Positions 31,382-41,900 of a stretch of DNA of 64,000 nucleotides are shown piece by piece (within the stretch, counting starts at the first letter, position 1; each line of letters starts with the position of its first letter). The translations under genes were made by a program, and so were the position numbers. The stretch covers positions 186,001 through 250,000 of the forward strand of contig BLLK01000057.1 of the NCBI GenBank assembly GCA_021927905.1, given 5' to 3'. This DNA comes from Chaetoceros tenuissimus. Taxonomy: Eukaryota; Bacillariophyta; Thalassiosirophyceae; Chaetocerotales; Chaetocerotaceae. The notes beneath the pieces were generated by a model. The model was given only the letters and a program-made list of their open reading frames with translations. It did not search any database and was not told the DNA's origin.

Positions 31382-32848
31382 ATGACTTACAGAACAGACC
31401 AAGAAAGCTCAAACGAAATGCCTGCAAGTAAAAGAGCTAGGTTAGATGAAGACTACTGTACAACAAAGCGTACAGAAGAGTTGACACATAAAATCCATGA
31501 TCTTGCTGTATCTTTTCCCGAGTTGAAATATATAATCAATCTTTCAGATCTTTCAAAGCTTGTCGAGCCTGCTGTAGTCAAATATAAACATGAAGTTGAA
31601 GCAGAGAAAAGTAGACAGCAAAATGAAAAGAACTCTTTAATCTACAAGATACCGGATGAAATACTGAAATCATGTTTCTCTTTCGTTGGTCGAGGTAACT
31701 TTTTATTAGTTGCTCCAGTCTCGAAGAAGTTTCATCAGATGTACAAAAAAATGGCCAAACCATGCAACCCCTGCGAGTATCATCGTAATGGGGATCCAAC
31801 CTGTCAGACTTACCACAGTATGGCTGCATCCAATCTATCTACAGCAAAGTACTGTCTTGATCTTCTTGCAAGCTGCAACAAATACGATTCTGAAGAGGAA
31901 AGGGTTAAAATCTTTGTTGAAGCTGCATACAAAGGTCAAACAGAAATTCTAGAGCTTGCTCGTCATTTTGATATTTCATACTTTTGGAAAGAAGATGAGA
32001 ATTATTGCCAATTATTGCGTCGACCAATTGAGAAGATTGCGAAATTAGGAAATCTAAATGTTCTCAAGTTTCTCAAGAACAACTTCAACATGCATTTTGC
32101 TCTTCCAATTGCGTCTCGCGGTGCAGCTTTCGGTGGCCAAATTCATATTTTGAAATGGCTGAAAGAGAAGAAGATCCTATATGACATCAAAGATGATGAT
32201 CAAGAAGATACACTTTGTTACTCTGCACTCGCAGGTGGACAGTTAGAGACTCTTCAATGGATACGTAAGGAAGGTTTCAAATTGAATGAAAGACTTGTCA
32301 GACCAAGACCTCCGTTTGAACTTGGTAATATGGCAACTGCAATAAAGAGCGGAAATATTGAACTGATCCGTTACTGCAAAGATCAAGGTTTCAGTTTTGA
32401 AGATCGATCTTTTTATCATCCAGACCAATGTGATTGTCTAGCTATAAAGACTGGTAACATGGCTTTGATAAGATATTGCTCCGAAATTGGTCTTGACTTT
32501 ACTGAGAGAGTCCTAGATTGTTCTTCTGAATATATTACTGTGGAAGCTTTGGAATTTCTACGAAGCAAAACTTTGACATTGTCATCAGAGACAATTAAAC
32601 ATGCCGCAGAATTAAATCAATTCGACGTGTTGAAATATGCCCATGAAAATGGATTAGAATGGTCTGTAGACACGTGGCAACGTTGCATGAGCCAAAAACC
32701 GTGCATCAATATGGACATGTTACATTATCTATACGAAAAAAATTGTCCATGGAATCCCTATCTTGATCTGAAAATTATCAATGACGCAATGGATCGACCG
32801 CGAATATTGGAATTCATATTTTCAAAGAAACTTGTTCAATCCTCTTGA
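31382..32848 (+). pseudogene. F-box-like/ankyrin protein B1, 3'-truncated
   Basis: The 488-aa frame matches the first two thirds of the 731-aa protein at 53423-55618, including the N-terminal block, the F-box-like LIYKIPDEILKSCFSFV and the repeats ending in YEKNCPWNP and LEFIFSKK. Homology stops at about 32831. The final residues LVQSS come from unrelated sequence, 26 bp of which are identical to the LRR relic at 28693-28718. About 240 residues, including the acidic tail, are missing. It may still be transcribed as a short protein, but it looks like a recombination-truncated copy. Confidence 0.7.
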
Positions 32849-32858
32849 CACTATCACT
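32833..32858 (-). repeat. LRR-gene fragment at the breakpoint
   Basis: This 26-bp stretch is identical to 28693-28718. On the minus strand it encodes the SDSVKRIEQ piece of the BspA-like relic. It marks the recombination junction that truncates the upstream ankyrin gene. Confidence 0.6.
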
Positions 32859-32869
32859 CATCAAACAGT

Positions 32870-34351
32870 CTCGACTTTGTCACATAAGTATAAAGTACAT
32901 TCAGGAATTATCTCAACTCCAGGCAATACGATGATCACTACCCACGATCTTCGTTCTTCCTCGCCATAGATAAGATATACTTAGTTAGAAAATACAGTCA
33001 AAAAGGCCTCTCTCCACAGGCACTTTTTGCCTGTATTTTCGAATATGTGAAACATTCCCCCCGCCACTTTACTATGGAGGGGGTATGACAAAAAATAATA
33101 TGCGAAAATCCATCGAAAATACAGGAGAAAAGTGCCTGTGCTGTACTTTACTCGTGATACCACCAACGTGAAAAGAATCTTTGCTTTCACACAAGATAAA
33201 GGTACTACAGCAGCTTGTTCTCAACTACCATCAACATGATTTCGCATCTCTTTTATAAATCATGTAGACATGTTTTCAAACAACAATCTACACAGAACAA
33301 GGTAGCTGAACTAAGCAAGAGAATCTCTGTACTGTGTAAGTACGATACAAATAGGGAGGAGAGATAGTACTGACGATGACACGATGACCACAACAAAAAG
33401 CAAAAATTTCTACAAAATGATGCAAGATCAACACTTATAGGTTATGAGCCTTACCTTAAATTCGACGTGATTGTCATTGTCATTGGTTCTATTTAAAGAG
33501 AGAATAAGTTGCTAAAAAGTTCTTGCTTCGCAAAATGAAAGTGAAAGAAGGTATAAAATTGGTAAATTGGGGCTTTTCCACTTGAAGGTCAAACCACGCA
33601 CATGCATTTCGACAGGCGAAAGCATATGTGTGGTTAAGTATGTGATGATAAACTTTAGGAAAACCTACAGTATGATATTAAATAGTATGTGTATGTATAT
33701 ATAAATATATACTATAACAATAATTATACTTATTGCTGAACACTCTCCGGTCGTTATAGAATGAAAATGATGTCCCCATTAGTACAAAAGTAAAATGTTT
33801 GAAAATATTTGAATTTGAAGGACTCACTTGCCAGCTTGCTTATGATCTTGATGGGCATTGAATATTCAATAATTACTAAATTTAATTTTCCTTTATCTTA
33901 AACAAATTACAACTAACACGTATTTGAAATTACACATCTGCTACTGCTACTGCTACTGCTCTCTTAATTAACAAAAAACTATACAATGTCAGTCGAGCTG
34001 CAAATGAATTTTTCCACTTATTTCTAGGGGATTACTACGAAAGTAATTTCCTCGTGTATAATAGCAATGTAGTTTAGCAATATTGTATTTTCATTTTGAA
34101 GTATCATACAACATATACCTACAATACACCGGAAAAATGATTCAAAAACAATCGTACCCTAATTTATCAAAAAGAAATCTTCGTGGCTGAAAGCAAAAGT
34201 AGTAGCATAAATAAGTATATATTCTATTTGAAATTTTATCGGTGCAATGTTCGAAGGATTGATCAAATTGCATCATCAAAGATAATGGTGTGCTCATATT
34301 TCTTTGGTGTTCTACGGACGTAATCATTACCGTAATGATTAGATAGGTAAT
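32870..34351. other. Gene-poor AT-rich region with inverted repeat
   Basis: No coding region supported. It holds the long inverted repeat at 33015-33140, a CTACTG microsatellite-like run near 33940 and the palindrome TAATCATTA-CCG-TAATGATTA at 34321-34341 just before an LTR element. Confidence 0.4.
33015..33140. repeat. Long hairpin-forming inverted repeat
   Basis: The left arm 33015-33042 (CACAGGCACTTTTTGCCTGT and on to TTTTCGA) pairs with the right arm 33113-33140. The match is about 26 of 28, with a roughly 70-base loop that is itself C- and G-rich in pairing order. A short related hairpin is at 49841-49873 and shares AGAAAAGTGCCTGTG. Confidence 0.6.
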
Positions 34352-34553
34352 TGCCTAAGATATCTAAGTGAGTAAGTTAATTGTGATTAGATTAGTTACT
34401 TAAAAAGAGGTCGTTGGCTTCTCGACAGAGAGCACAACGCTTCTCCGTATCTTTTGCTTCAACAAGACTCTATCGCCGAAGGGGCTATTGTATCATAAGA
34501 ATATAGCCTAGATCGTGACACGATCAGGTCATTTAGCCGATTATAAATATCCA
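34352..34553 (-). repeat. 3' LTR of the gag-only element
   Basis: 202 bp; in element orientation it starts TGGATATTTATAATC and ends ATCTTAGGCA. The gag stop codon lies inside it, so the last residues of the protein (WIFIIG) are LTR-encoded. Confidence 0.8.
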
Positions 34554-35627
34554 TATGTTGTCGTTACGTCTTCCACGCTTGCTTCCACCCTGACCTTGGT
34601 TGGAGTTACTTCTTTTCTTTTGATTTTGTTTGTTTCTCTCAGCCTCTGCTTTCTTTTCTTCCTGGGATGTTCTATCCTCAGCTTCAAAGTCTGCCATTGC
34701 ACTGACAAAAGTTGCATCGTCCATCTGACGCCAGTCTTGTTCATATCCACTACGCAAATGCTTTTTGTAGGGTTTTGGTAGTCCGTTGAAGATCGCTCTA
34801 CGGATACTTGGTTCGTCAAGTTGTTTCTCTTGGATAGTCCAGTTTGCACCTGCATAGGACTCACACTTCTTCATACTTGGCGGCTGCATAATCTTCAGCT
34901 TGTTTGCGTATGTTTTCATGGTGTACTCGTACTCCTCGACAGTCATGCTGTATGGTTTCACGATCTGAAACATAAAGTAGTAAAAGTGATTCTCATAGGC
35001 TTCGCCATGATCTTTCCATAGAATCTTTCCAAGATTCCACATGATAGCTCTCTCATACTCGAGAAATGCTAGAATTCTTGCCTTTTCCTTGGCATCATTG
35101 TTCAGTCCCTGACCGTTTGGTAGCCATCTCCCATCAATGAGAGTATTGGAAAGTTTAAGCCAATTCTCAAAGGCTGTTTCGTTTGTCTTTGTGACATATA
35201 CATTTGGGAGGCTTGCGTCCACTCCACAATGCTCAAGAAATTCAATTCTCGCGTCCCTCATAGCTTTGACTAAAGCTTGACTTGCAAGCCCTTTCAGGGT
35301 CTTGGCGATGTGTTCAAATCTTTGACGCATCGACTTGTAATTGACCCAACCCTTGGGTTCGAAGATCCCTTGTCTTAAGGTGATCAAGTTGTCTAAGAAT
35401 TGGACTCCTTGTCCATGGAGGTTATTCAACAAAGTGATTGTAACCTTGAGTTCGTTTGCTCCATCTGCTCGATGGTTCTCGTCGATAGCAACGCTAATCG
35501 AGTCGGTTTCTGGTTCCTTTTCCTCGCCTTTCGGCTTGAGAGGAACGAATCTCATCTGCACGTTGATACCAGCTTCCTTTTCGCCAGTATGCTTCTTGAG
35601 TGCTGTTGCGGCCTTCGCTAACTTCAT
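34533..35627 (-). CDS. Gag-like protein
   Basis: 364-aa protein. A Lys-rich start is followed by a helical region with WLKLSNTLIDGRWLPNG, LEYERAIMWNLGKILWKDHG and RAIFNGLPKPYKKHLRSG, resembling Copia-type gag capsid sequence. The C-terminus is basic and Gln/Asn/Lys-rich (RNKQNQKKRSNSNQGQGG), suited to RNA binding; no CCHC zinc knuckle is present. Just before the ATG is a hexanucleotide array (CAACTA-type, about 35629-35658). The protein may package the element's RNA while other elements supply the enzymes. Confidence 0.7.
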   Translation of the reverse strand: MKLAKAATALKKHTGEKEAGINVQMRFVPLKPKGEEKEPETDSISVAIDENHRADGANELKVTITLLNNLHGQGVQFLDNLITLRQGIFEPKGWVNYKSMRQRFEHIAKTLKGLASQALVKAMRDARIEFLEHCGVDASLPNVYVTKTNETAFENWLKLSNTLIDGRWLPNGQGLNNDAKEKARILAFLEYERAIMWNLGKILWKDHGEAYENHFYYFMFQIVKPYSMTVEEYEYTMKTYANKLKIMQPPSMKKCESYAGANWTIQEKQLDEPSIRRAIFNGLPKPYKKHLRSGYEQDWRQMDDATFVSAMADFEAEDRTSQEEKKAEAERNKQNQKKRSNSNQGQGGSKRGRRNDNIWIFIIG

Positions 35628-35688
35628 TGTAGTTGTAGTTGTAGTTGTAGTTGTAGTTGGAATCTATCCACCGGCTGTTATATAACAC

Positions 35689-35890
35689 TGCCTAAGATAT
35701 CTAAGTGGGTAAGTTAATTGTGATTAGATTAGTTACTTAAAAAGAGGTCGTTGGCTTCTCGACAGAGAGCACAACGCTTCTCCGTATCTTTTGCTTCAAC
35801 AAGACTCTATCGCCGAAGGGGCTATTGTATCATAAGAATATAGCCTAGATCGTAACACGATCAGGTCATTTAGCCGATTATAAATATCCA
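35689..35890 (-). repeat. 5' LTR of the gag-only element
   Basis: 202 bp, differing by eye from the other LTR at only two positions. The internal sequence after it (GTGTTATATAACAGCC) was not recognised as a standard tRNA primer site. Confidence 0.8.
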
Positions 35891-36140
35891 TATCAGAGTA
35901 TCTATGGCAGTAATTATTATGTATGAGTTACGCATGACTTACATACGAATGTATTATTCAAATGTAAAAAAAGTAACGTTTTGCACAATAAGCTGCTTTC
36001 TTGTGTAGAAATTGAAATGAAGATATATGTATTCTAATTCAATTTTATTTTGAAAAAACAAAGGTATGATGGTCATTTTTGTCTGTCAAGGACCATAGTA
36101 AGTATTGATGTCTGTTTGTTTTCTAGCCAGATATTGTTAA

Positions 36141-36284
36141 ATGGATAGAAGAATCAATTTTTATAGGCCTTTTGACATGTGTCATGTAAATAACGGTGGT
36201 TTTTGAGAATTTCAAATTTCTAATAAGGCTCTGTTTCTCTAATTCTCAGTTTTTCAATTTTTGGGACGCTCTCGGGGACCCCAC
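36141..36284 (+). pseudogene. 5' part of a host gene interrupted by the Ngaro-like element
   Basis: A possible first exon, 36141-36185 (MDRRINFYRPFDMCH), and a second exon from 36250 are separated by a 64-bp intron (GTAAAT...CTCAG). The second exon reads FFNFWDALGDPT up to the element boundary. The frame continues without a break in the sequence on the far side of the element (PTLDRDNCRRFLEQ at 48966). The gene product is unknown. The exon choice is inference from splice signals and frame. Confidence 0.4.
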
Positions 36285-36719
36285 CCCATTTTGCACATAC
36301 AGTTCAATAGGGAAAAGAAAGAGAAGCGAAGGAGGTGAAAGTGCAAACTACGATGCAGGTAGAATATCTTTTGAAACGTCTGCTAACGTCTAGGTGTCAG
36401 ATTTTGAAAGTTTGAAAAAATGACGCACAATCCATACTCTAATACATCTACTACCTACAGAAAAGATTCTAGAGATATGATTGGAAGTCTCGAACTTGAA
36501 ACAAGTGACGTATATCGAAAAGGAACGGCTGACAGACGGAAGAAGGAATTGAAACGAATGACGTGTTACAAGCAGAGCCATTGAAATTGTAAGATGTCAG
36601 AAAGAGGTGTCAGTTAGAAGGTCTTTACTTTACTTCAGCAGTGTGCTCATAGAAAGTTGAAATTCAGTTGTGTGGAAGAATAGCTATCTTGTACTGGAAC
36701 TGGAAAGAAAATTTTTTAC
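36285..36719 (+). repeat. Split direct repeat A1
   Basis: 435 bp, apparently identical to 48039-48473. A 63-codon minus-strand open frame occurs in both copies but has no independent support. Confidence 0.9.
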
Positions 36720-36760
36720 TTTCTCCAAACTAATCTACTTTCAAATTCAATCGCTACACC

Positions 36761-38917
36761 ATGTCTTTGTTCGCTGATTTCATTCCTACCGGCCCAGGTA
36801 AGCAACCTGCTAAAGTGCGTGGGGAGGGAAGGGATGATGATGATGATGATGATAATGTCAGTCCTTTCTCTGATTCTTGGACGGAGGCAGGGTCTGCAAA
36901 CACTGCCCCTCCAGTCAGATACGGACGCTGTGTAGCGCTGGTCAATGATCTCGAAGCCTTGTGCTGTGGGAGAATTGGCAACAATGGGAATGTCTTCTGT
37001 GGAGCGGTCGGCTCGAAGGGATGCCCAACCAGCCATGAGAACAAGGTGGCAGTTCTGGAGGCCCGCAAAGCTACAGGTGCTGCTGCTTTGTACTACATGT
37101 CTAAATCTTCTGCTAAGATCAAGCTTGCTGTTGATCCGATGCTGGATGCTGCTAACTTGGATACCATGGAGATTACGGGACTCCTTCAGGCCAACTTCAA
37201 GGATCAAGGAGATTGGATGCATGAAGTTGAGGCTAGAACTGAAGCTCTATTGACTGGTGTCTCTCTTGCTATTGCTAGATCTACCGTCAAGAAACCTGCC
37301 GTGTTCAGCAAGATGGACGATGAAGAGGATATGGAGGACGTTGCTCATGGACTGACTGACATGTTCGATAAAGCTGCTCTTAATTCACCTGAGAGAGTGA
37401 GTGACCAGAAACCAGCTGCTATCGAGCCCAAGGAAGAAGGATGGTTGACGTTAGTGGACAAGCAGATTGAAGCGTGGATGAGTTCTGCTAATCAAAAGCT
37501 CGAGAAAGATGTCGAAGATCTTACTACCAAGTATCAGATGCTTTGTACCCAGGTGGGAAATCCAAGTGTTCACCTCACAAGAGCAGGGCAATCTATTTGG
37601 GATGCAATCGAAGATACAGGTGCTCCGGATCTCATGAAGGTAGTACAAGATCCTGTCAAGCTCAAGGATCTGCAAGAGGCTGTATTTCAGAATCAAGACT
37701 TCAAGAAGTATCTCAAATCTACTAAGGATACGGTTCAGAGCATCACCGACAGAATCAGTAAATTGGAGCTAGCTAATGCGAACCGGTCTGCTGCCCCTGC
37801 TACTGCTACTTCTCTTTTTGACAGCTTTCATGTTGGAGTCGCGGCATCACCACCAGCTGCAGCTCCGAATGGAGATACTCTGGCAAAGTTAGCTCAGAAG
37901 GTAGCAGATCTTGAACGAGCTAAGAATGGAAATTCTTCTAGAGGAGAGATCACTGTGGTATTCAAGGATCAGGTATTCACTTCACCTAGAGATGTGCGTT
38001 CAGCTTTCAGAATGAGTCCTACATCTACTTCTCTGGTACGTCCGTCGATGGTCTACGACGCTTACATCCTCTTTGACCTTGTAGCCGACAGAGTATTTGG
38101 CTATCCAGACGAGAGGAAGTTCTCTCCAGATAAAGCTCACAGGCTTAACAGGAGCGTCAAGGACTTGTTGCATATCCAGTCATCTACCTTGAGTGGGCTA
38201 CCTAACTTCTTCGATGGATCAAAGAGCTCAAAGATCTTCATGGATGGTAGTATTAAAGGATCAAAGGCGAGCGTGTTCTCTAACATCAAGTCCCATGATA
38301 TTTGGGGACCTATGGGGACTCCAAACAATTGTGTCAGGGTGGCTGCCGAAAGGGCTTTGGATTCCATCAAGCTGGAATACTTGAACAATCCCAGGGAAGG
38401 TTTGGATGCTTCGGTCACTGTACTATTGGATTCCATGCTGGTACGCTCTGTTGAATTCGTCAAGGCTGTGTTTCTCTTTCTCTCCAACGAGTATGAAACA
38501 CTAAAGCTGTACTTCAGTGAGGGAGACAAGTGCTGGAATTTCCTATGCAATTGTGTAAAGCAAGTGTTCTCCAGTGAATTCCATGTTGCTAGAGCTGTCT
38601 CCAGCTCCGCGGATCATATGAACTGCGACGGAACTAATGTGAATGTGATTTGGACAGCACTGCGTACTATTTCTATCCAAGAAGACTTTCTTCGAGTGGG
38701 CTTTGAGAATCATTCTGGTTTGTCTAGCGCATACTCCCGCTTTATGCTCACCCATATGCCAAACAAGGCTGTCACCAAGCTACAGACTGAGATGGAGGGC
38801 ACGGTGAAGAAGGTAAAGGCAATCGAGGAGAAGTTGACAAAGGTAGAGGGTTTGGTAAACTCGGCTATTTCCAAGGCTGCAGCAGCAGGCGGAGGAAAGA
38901 AGAAGAAGGAGACCTGA
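36761..38917 (+). CDS. Gag-like protein of the Ngaro-like element
   Basis: 718-aa protein starting 42 bp after A1. The N-terminus has a run of seven Asp (about residues 25-31) and a Cys-rich segment (GRCVALVNDLEALCCG, then CGAVGSKGC). The centre is helical with Lys/Glu repeats, and a late region has KLKDLQEAVFQNQDFKKYL and RMSPTSTSLVRPSM. The C-terminus ends GGGKKKKET followed by TGA. This is the position and size of the first ORF in diatom DIRS-order elements. It is probably an RNA-binding structural protein. The next ORF continues in the same frame directly after the stop. Confidence 0.7.
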   Translation: MSLFADFIPTGPGKQPAKVRGEGRDDDDDDDNVSPFSDSWTEAGSANTAPPVRYGRCVALVNDLEALCCGRIGNNGNVFCGAVGSKGCPTSHENKVAVLEARKATGAAALYYMSKSSAKIKLAVDPMLDAANLDTMEITGLLQANFKDQGDWMHEVEARTEALLTGVSLAIARSTVKKPAVFSKMDDEEDMEDVAHGLTDMFDKAALNSPERVSDQKPAAIEPKEEGWLTLVDKQIEAWMSSANQKLEKDVEDLTTKYQMLCTQVGNPSVHLTRAGQSIWDAIEDTGAPDLMKVVQDPVKLKDLQEAVFQNQDFKKYLKSTKDTVQSITDRISKLELANANRSAAPATATSLFDSFHVGVAASPPAAAPNGDTLAKLAQKVADLERAKNGNSSRGEITVVFKDQVFTSPRDVRSAFRMSPTSTSLVRPSMVYDAYILFDLVADRVFGYPDERKFSPDKAHRLNRSVKDLLHIQSSTLSGLPNFFDGSKSSKIFMDGSIKGSKASVFSNIKSHDIWGPMGTPNNCVRVAAERALDSIKLEYLNNPREGLDASVTVLLDSMLVRSVEFVKAVFLFLSNEYETLKLYFSEGDKCWNFLCNCVKQVFSSEFHVARAVSSSADHMNCDGTNVNVIWTALRTISIQEDFLRVGFENHSGLSSAYSRFMLTHMPNKAVTKLQTEMEGTVKKVKAIEEKLTKVEGLVNSAISKAAAAGGGKKKKET

Positions 38918-41900
38918 GAGGTTGGGGTCAATGAAGTGCAAGTAAGATTAGAGGAAGAGTGTAGTGGCATTAAATTAATTACACCTGTCAACACTCCTCT
39001 TTTCATATTTGCACAACATTGGCCCTCATTGGCCTTCAGTAGTGTGTCACTAGGTTGTAAAAACCTAACGACGGTAGTAGATGACATCACATTGCAAGGC
39101 AAGTTGGAGTTAGAAAAATCACAAATTGGGGTTACAGTTTGTAGGAGGAATGAAACTCTACGGGCATTGCATGCATTCAAGGGATCTTGCTGGGTAATGT
39201 TACAAGGCTCAGTCAATTACCTTGTACAAATTCTCTCTGCTTTACCTCAGGAGATGGCTTCGCAGGCAGTGGTTCTCATAACTAATGGCAACAGGAGAAG
39301 ACTGAGAGACTTTGGTTTGAAGCGGTTCACCAAGATTCCTCATAGACATGTGGGTGGAGCATTGGATCACGTATGGTGGATTGGATCAGCCCAAGAACTG
39401 CACATTCCAGCTGCTAAGGTGCATGCACAACTGAGAGATATGCTAAAGTGTACGGAGGAAGGAAGCTTCTACTCTGGCGATATGAATACTCCAGCATATA
39501 TTCCCTTGGCTAGAATAAATGATCCCGTGATCTGTCCTTCAGTGTTAGTAAGATCTGGGAAGGTGAGGCGAAAGATAACTTCTGCTGAAGCTTTAGATCT
39601 GTACGATGTTGAAGTGCAGTACCAGCATTTCACATCTATAGATTTCAAGAAGCAAGCACCTGGAAAAATCACGTATGGGTTGATGGAATCGGTGTTGAAA
39701 GCTAGAAGTGTATTGAGTAAGAAGCGTGAAGTAGAAGACACCGGCAGTGATGTACCTTCGGCTAAGAAGGCAAGGGTAACGCAGATACTGGTAGAAGAAG
39801 ATCCGCAGATCGAGGATGTAAGGGAGGATCCAACAGTCAAGAGTGCCAAGGCAACCAAATCAGATGATGCCGAGGTTCAAGTGGACATTTGGAACAGACG
39901 AATGTTTCAAAAGTGTTTGAGTGTTACCTATCAAGCGGATAAGCATGCTAAGATGTGTGATATGCTGCGAAGAGTTATGCTACGTTTCTATCAGAGAAAG
40001 ATCTACACAAGCTTTAGAAAATACCTACACAAGGAGCATGGTGCTAAGGCAGTCTCAAGATACCATCAACTCAAGCAGAACAAGAAAAAGAAGCTATCTG
40101 AGTTGGAGAAGGATATCATCGTAGGAACAGATGCAATTCGTAGAGCCTCGGAAGCTTCATACTGGGAGTGGACTAGTGGTTCTACACTGTTCTTTTGGCG
40201 GTGGCCGGAGTGCTATCAACAGGAAGTAAGGGACGGTTTGGCTGTGACTTTGCTGGACAAGCCACCTGTTTACTGGAAGAAATCCAGATGGCCAGAGGAT
40301 GATAAACAGCTGGAAGCTATGCGGAAGAAGATCAAAAAGGTAGCGGATAGAGGCTATATCAAAGATGGAGAGGTGGACAGTTTGATTTCATTCTTTGCTG
40401 TACCAAAGGGTGAAGAAGACATAAGAATGGTGTATGATGCCACCAAGTGTGGCTTGAACGAGGTTATCTGGTCACCAAACTTCTTTCTACCTACTGTAGC
40501 AACGGTGGTACGAAGCACTACTCCAGATACTTTCTTTGGTGACATAGATTTGGGGGAGATGTTTCTCAACTATTTCTTGGATGAGGATCTTAGATCAAGT
40601 GCTGGGGTGGATGTGACAAACATTGCTGATCTGCTTGAGGTGGAGGTTCCAGAGGGGAAGAGACTGATCATGCGATGGGAGAGGAACCTCATGGGGCTAA
40701 AGAGTTCTCCGTATAACTGCATCAGAACCTTTTTGTGGAGCGAAGACTTCATTCGTGGAGACAGAAAAGACAGCAACAATCCCTTACGGTGGGACACAGT
40801 AGTCACTAACTTGCCTGGCTCAGCTGATTATGATCCTACAAAGCCTTGGATCTACAGGTGGGATGAAACTAACAAGAGAATTGCTGCTTCCTTTTGTTCA
40901 TATGTGGATGACATTCGTACTTGGGCTCAAGGTGAAGACCACTGCAATGAAGCAACTCGTACCATAGCTGCAAAGATTAACTATCTAGGTCAGCAAGATG
41001 CGCCGCGTAAAAGGAGAGAAGTGAGTCAGGCACCTGGAGCATGGGCTGGAGCTACAGTAGAAACAGTAGCTGGAGAAGGAGTCTACGCTTCTATACTTCC
41101 GGAGAAGTGGAACAAAGCTAGAGATATTGTGGAAAAGTGGCTAACATGTGCTCCAGAGGAGGAGGAAGAGGACTGGAAGGTGAACCGGAAGGAGTTGGAG
41201 AAGGATACTGGTTTCTTGATTCATGTATGCTTAACCTTTGAAAATTTCAAGCCTTACTTGAAGGGTTTCTACAACACCCTTAATGGCTGGAGATGGGATA
41301 GGGACTCAGACGGTTGGAAGAGAAGCAATAAAGACTGGAAGCAGTATTGGGAAGATTTGGAAGCAGGAGATGGAACTACCAATGGTGTTGAATGGACCAA
41401 CATTGGAAGTAGGGCGGAGCACTGGTCAGATGTAAAGTTCATGTTGAAGGAAGAACATCAAGATGACAATGCGCCTGTGTTTGTGAAGGGGGTACCTCGC
41501 TTCAAGCAAGATCTTAGAGTGCTTAGTAAGTTGCTAGAGTCAGAAACACCAAGTAAAAGACTCATAAGAGGTAGCAAAATCTGGGAGATAATCTACGGCT
41601 TTGGAGACGCGAGTGGATCCGGCTTTGGTATGTCATGGGAAAAAGACTGCAAGGGCAAGACTACAGGCGGATCAAGCATCTCTTACAGATTTGGAAGATG
41701 GGGAAGTGATATGGATGATTCTAGTTCTAATCTCCGCGAGCTGAAAAACCTAGTTCAGACGCTGGAGAAGATGGGAGAGAAAGAGCTAGAAGGAGTGGAG
41801 ATGTTTCTGTTTACGGATAACTCCACAGCTGAAGCAGCCTTTTACAAGGGATCTTCAAGCTCAGAATGGCTGTTTGATTTGGTAGTGAGGCTTTCTGTGC

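Larger units (their letters stand above)
34352..35890 (-). mobile_element. Gag-only LTR element (TR-GAG-like)
   Basis: Two 202-bp direct repeats, 34352-34553 and 35689-35890, differ at two positions by eye and have TG...CA ends on either strand. Between them is one minus-strand gag-like gene and no protease, integrase or reverse transcriptase. The whole element is 1539 bp. No clear target-site duplication was found in the flanks. The near-identical LTRs suggest recent activity, which would need enzymes from another element. Confidence 0.8.

Noticed and set aside
35340-35370. GGGTTCGAAGATCCC as a tRNA T-arm
   Set aside because: It lies inside the gag-like coding sequence and no acceptor or anticodon arms surround it; no tRNA gene was found in the window.
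35660-35688. tRNA primer-binding site next to the 5' LTR
   Set aside because: The sequence after the LTR does not resemble the end of a common primer tRNA, so none is claimed.
36390-36581. 63-codon frame present twice (also at 48144-48335)
   Set aside because: It is duplicated only because it lies inside the A repeats; no start context or family support.
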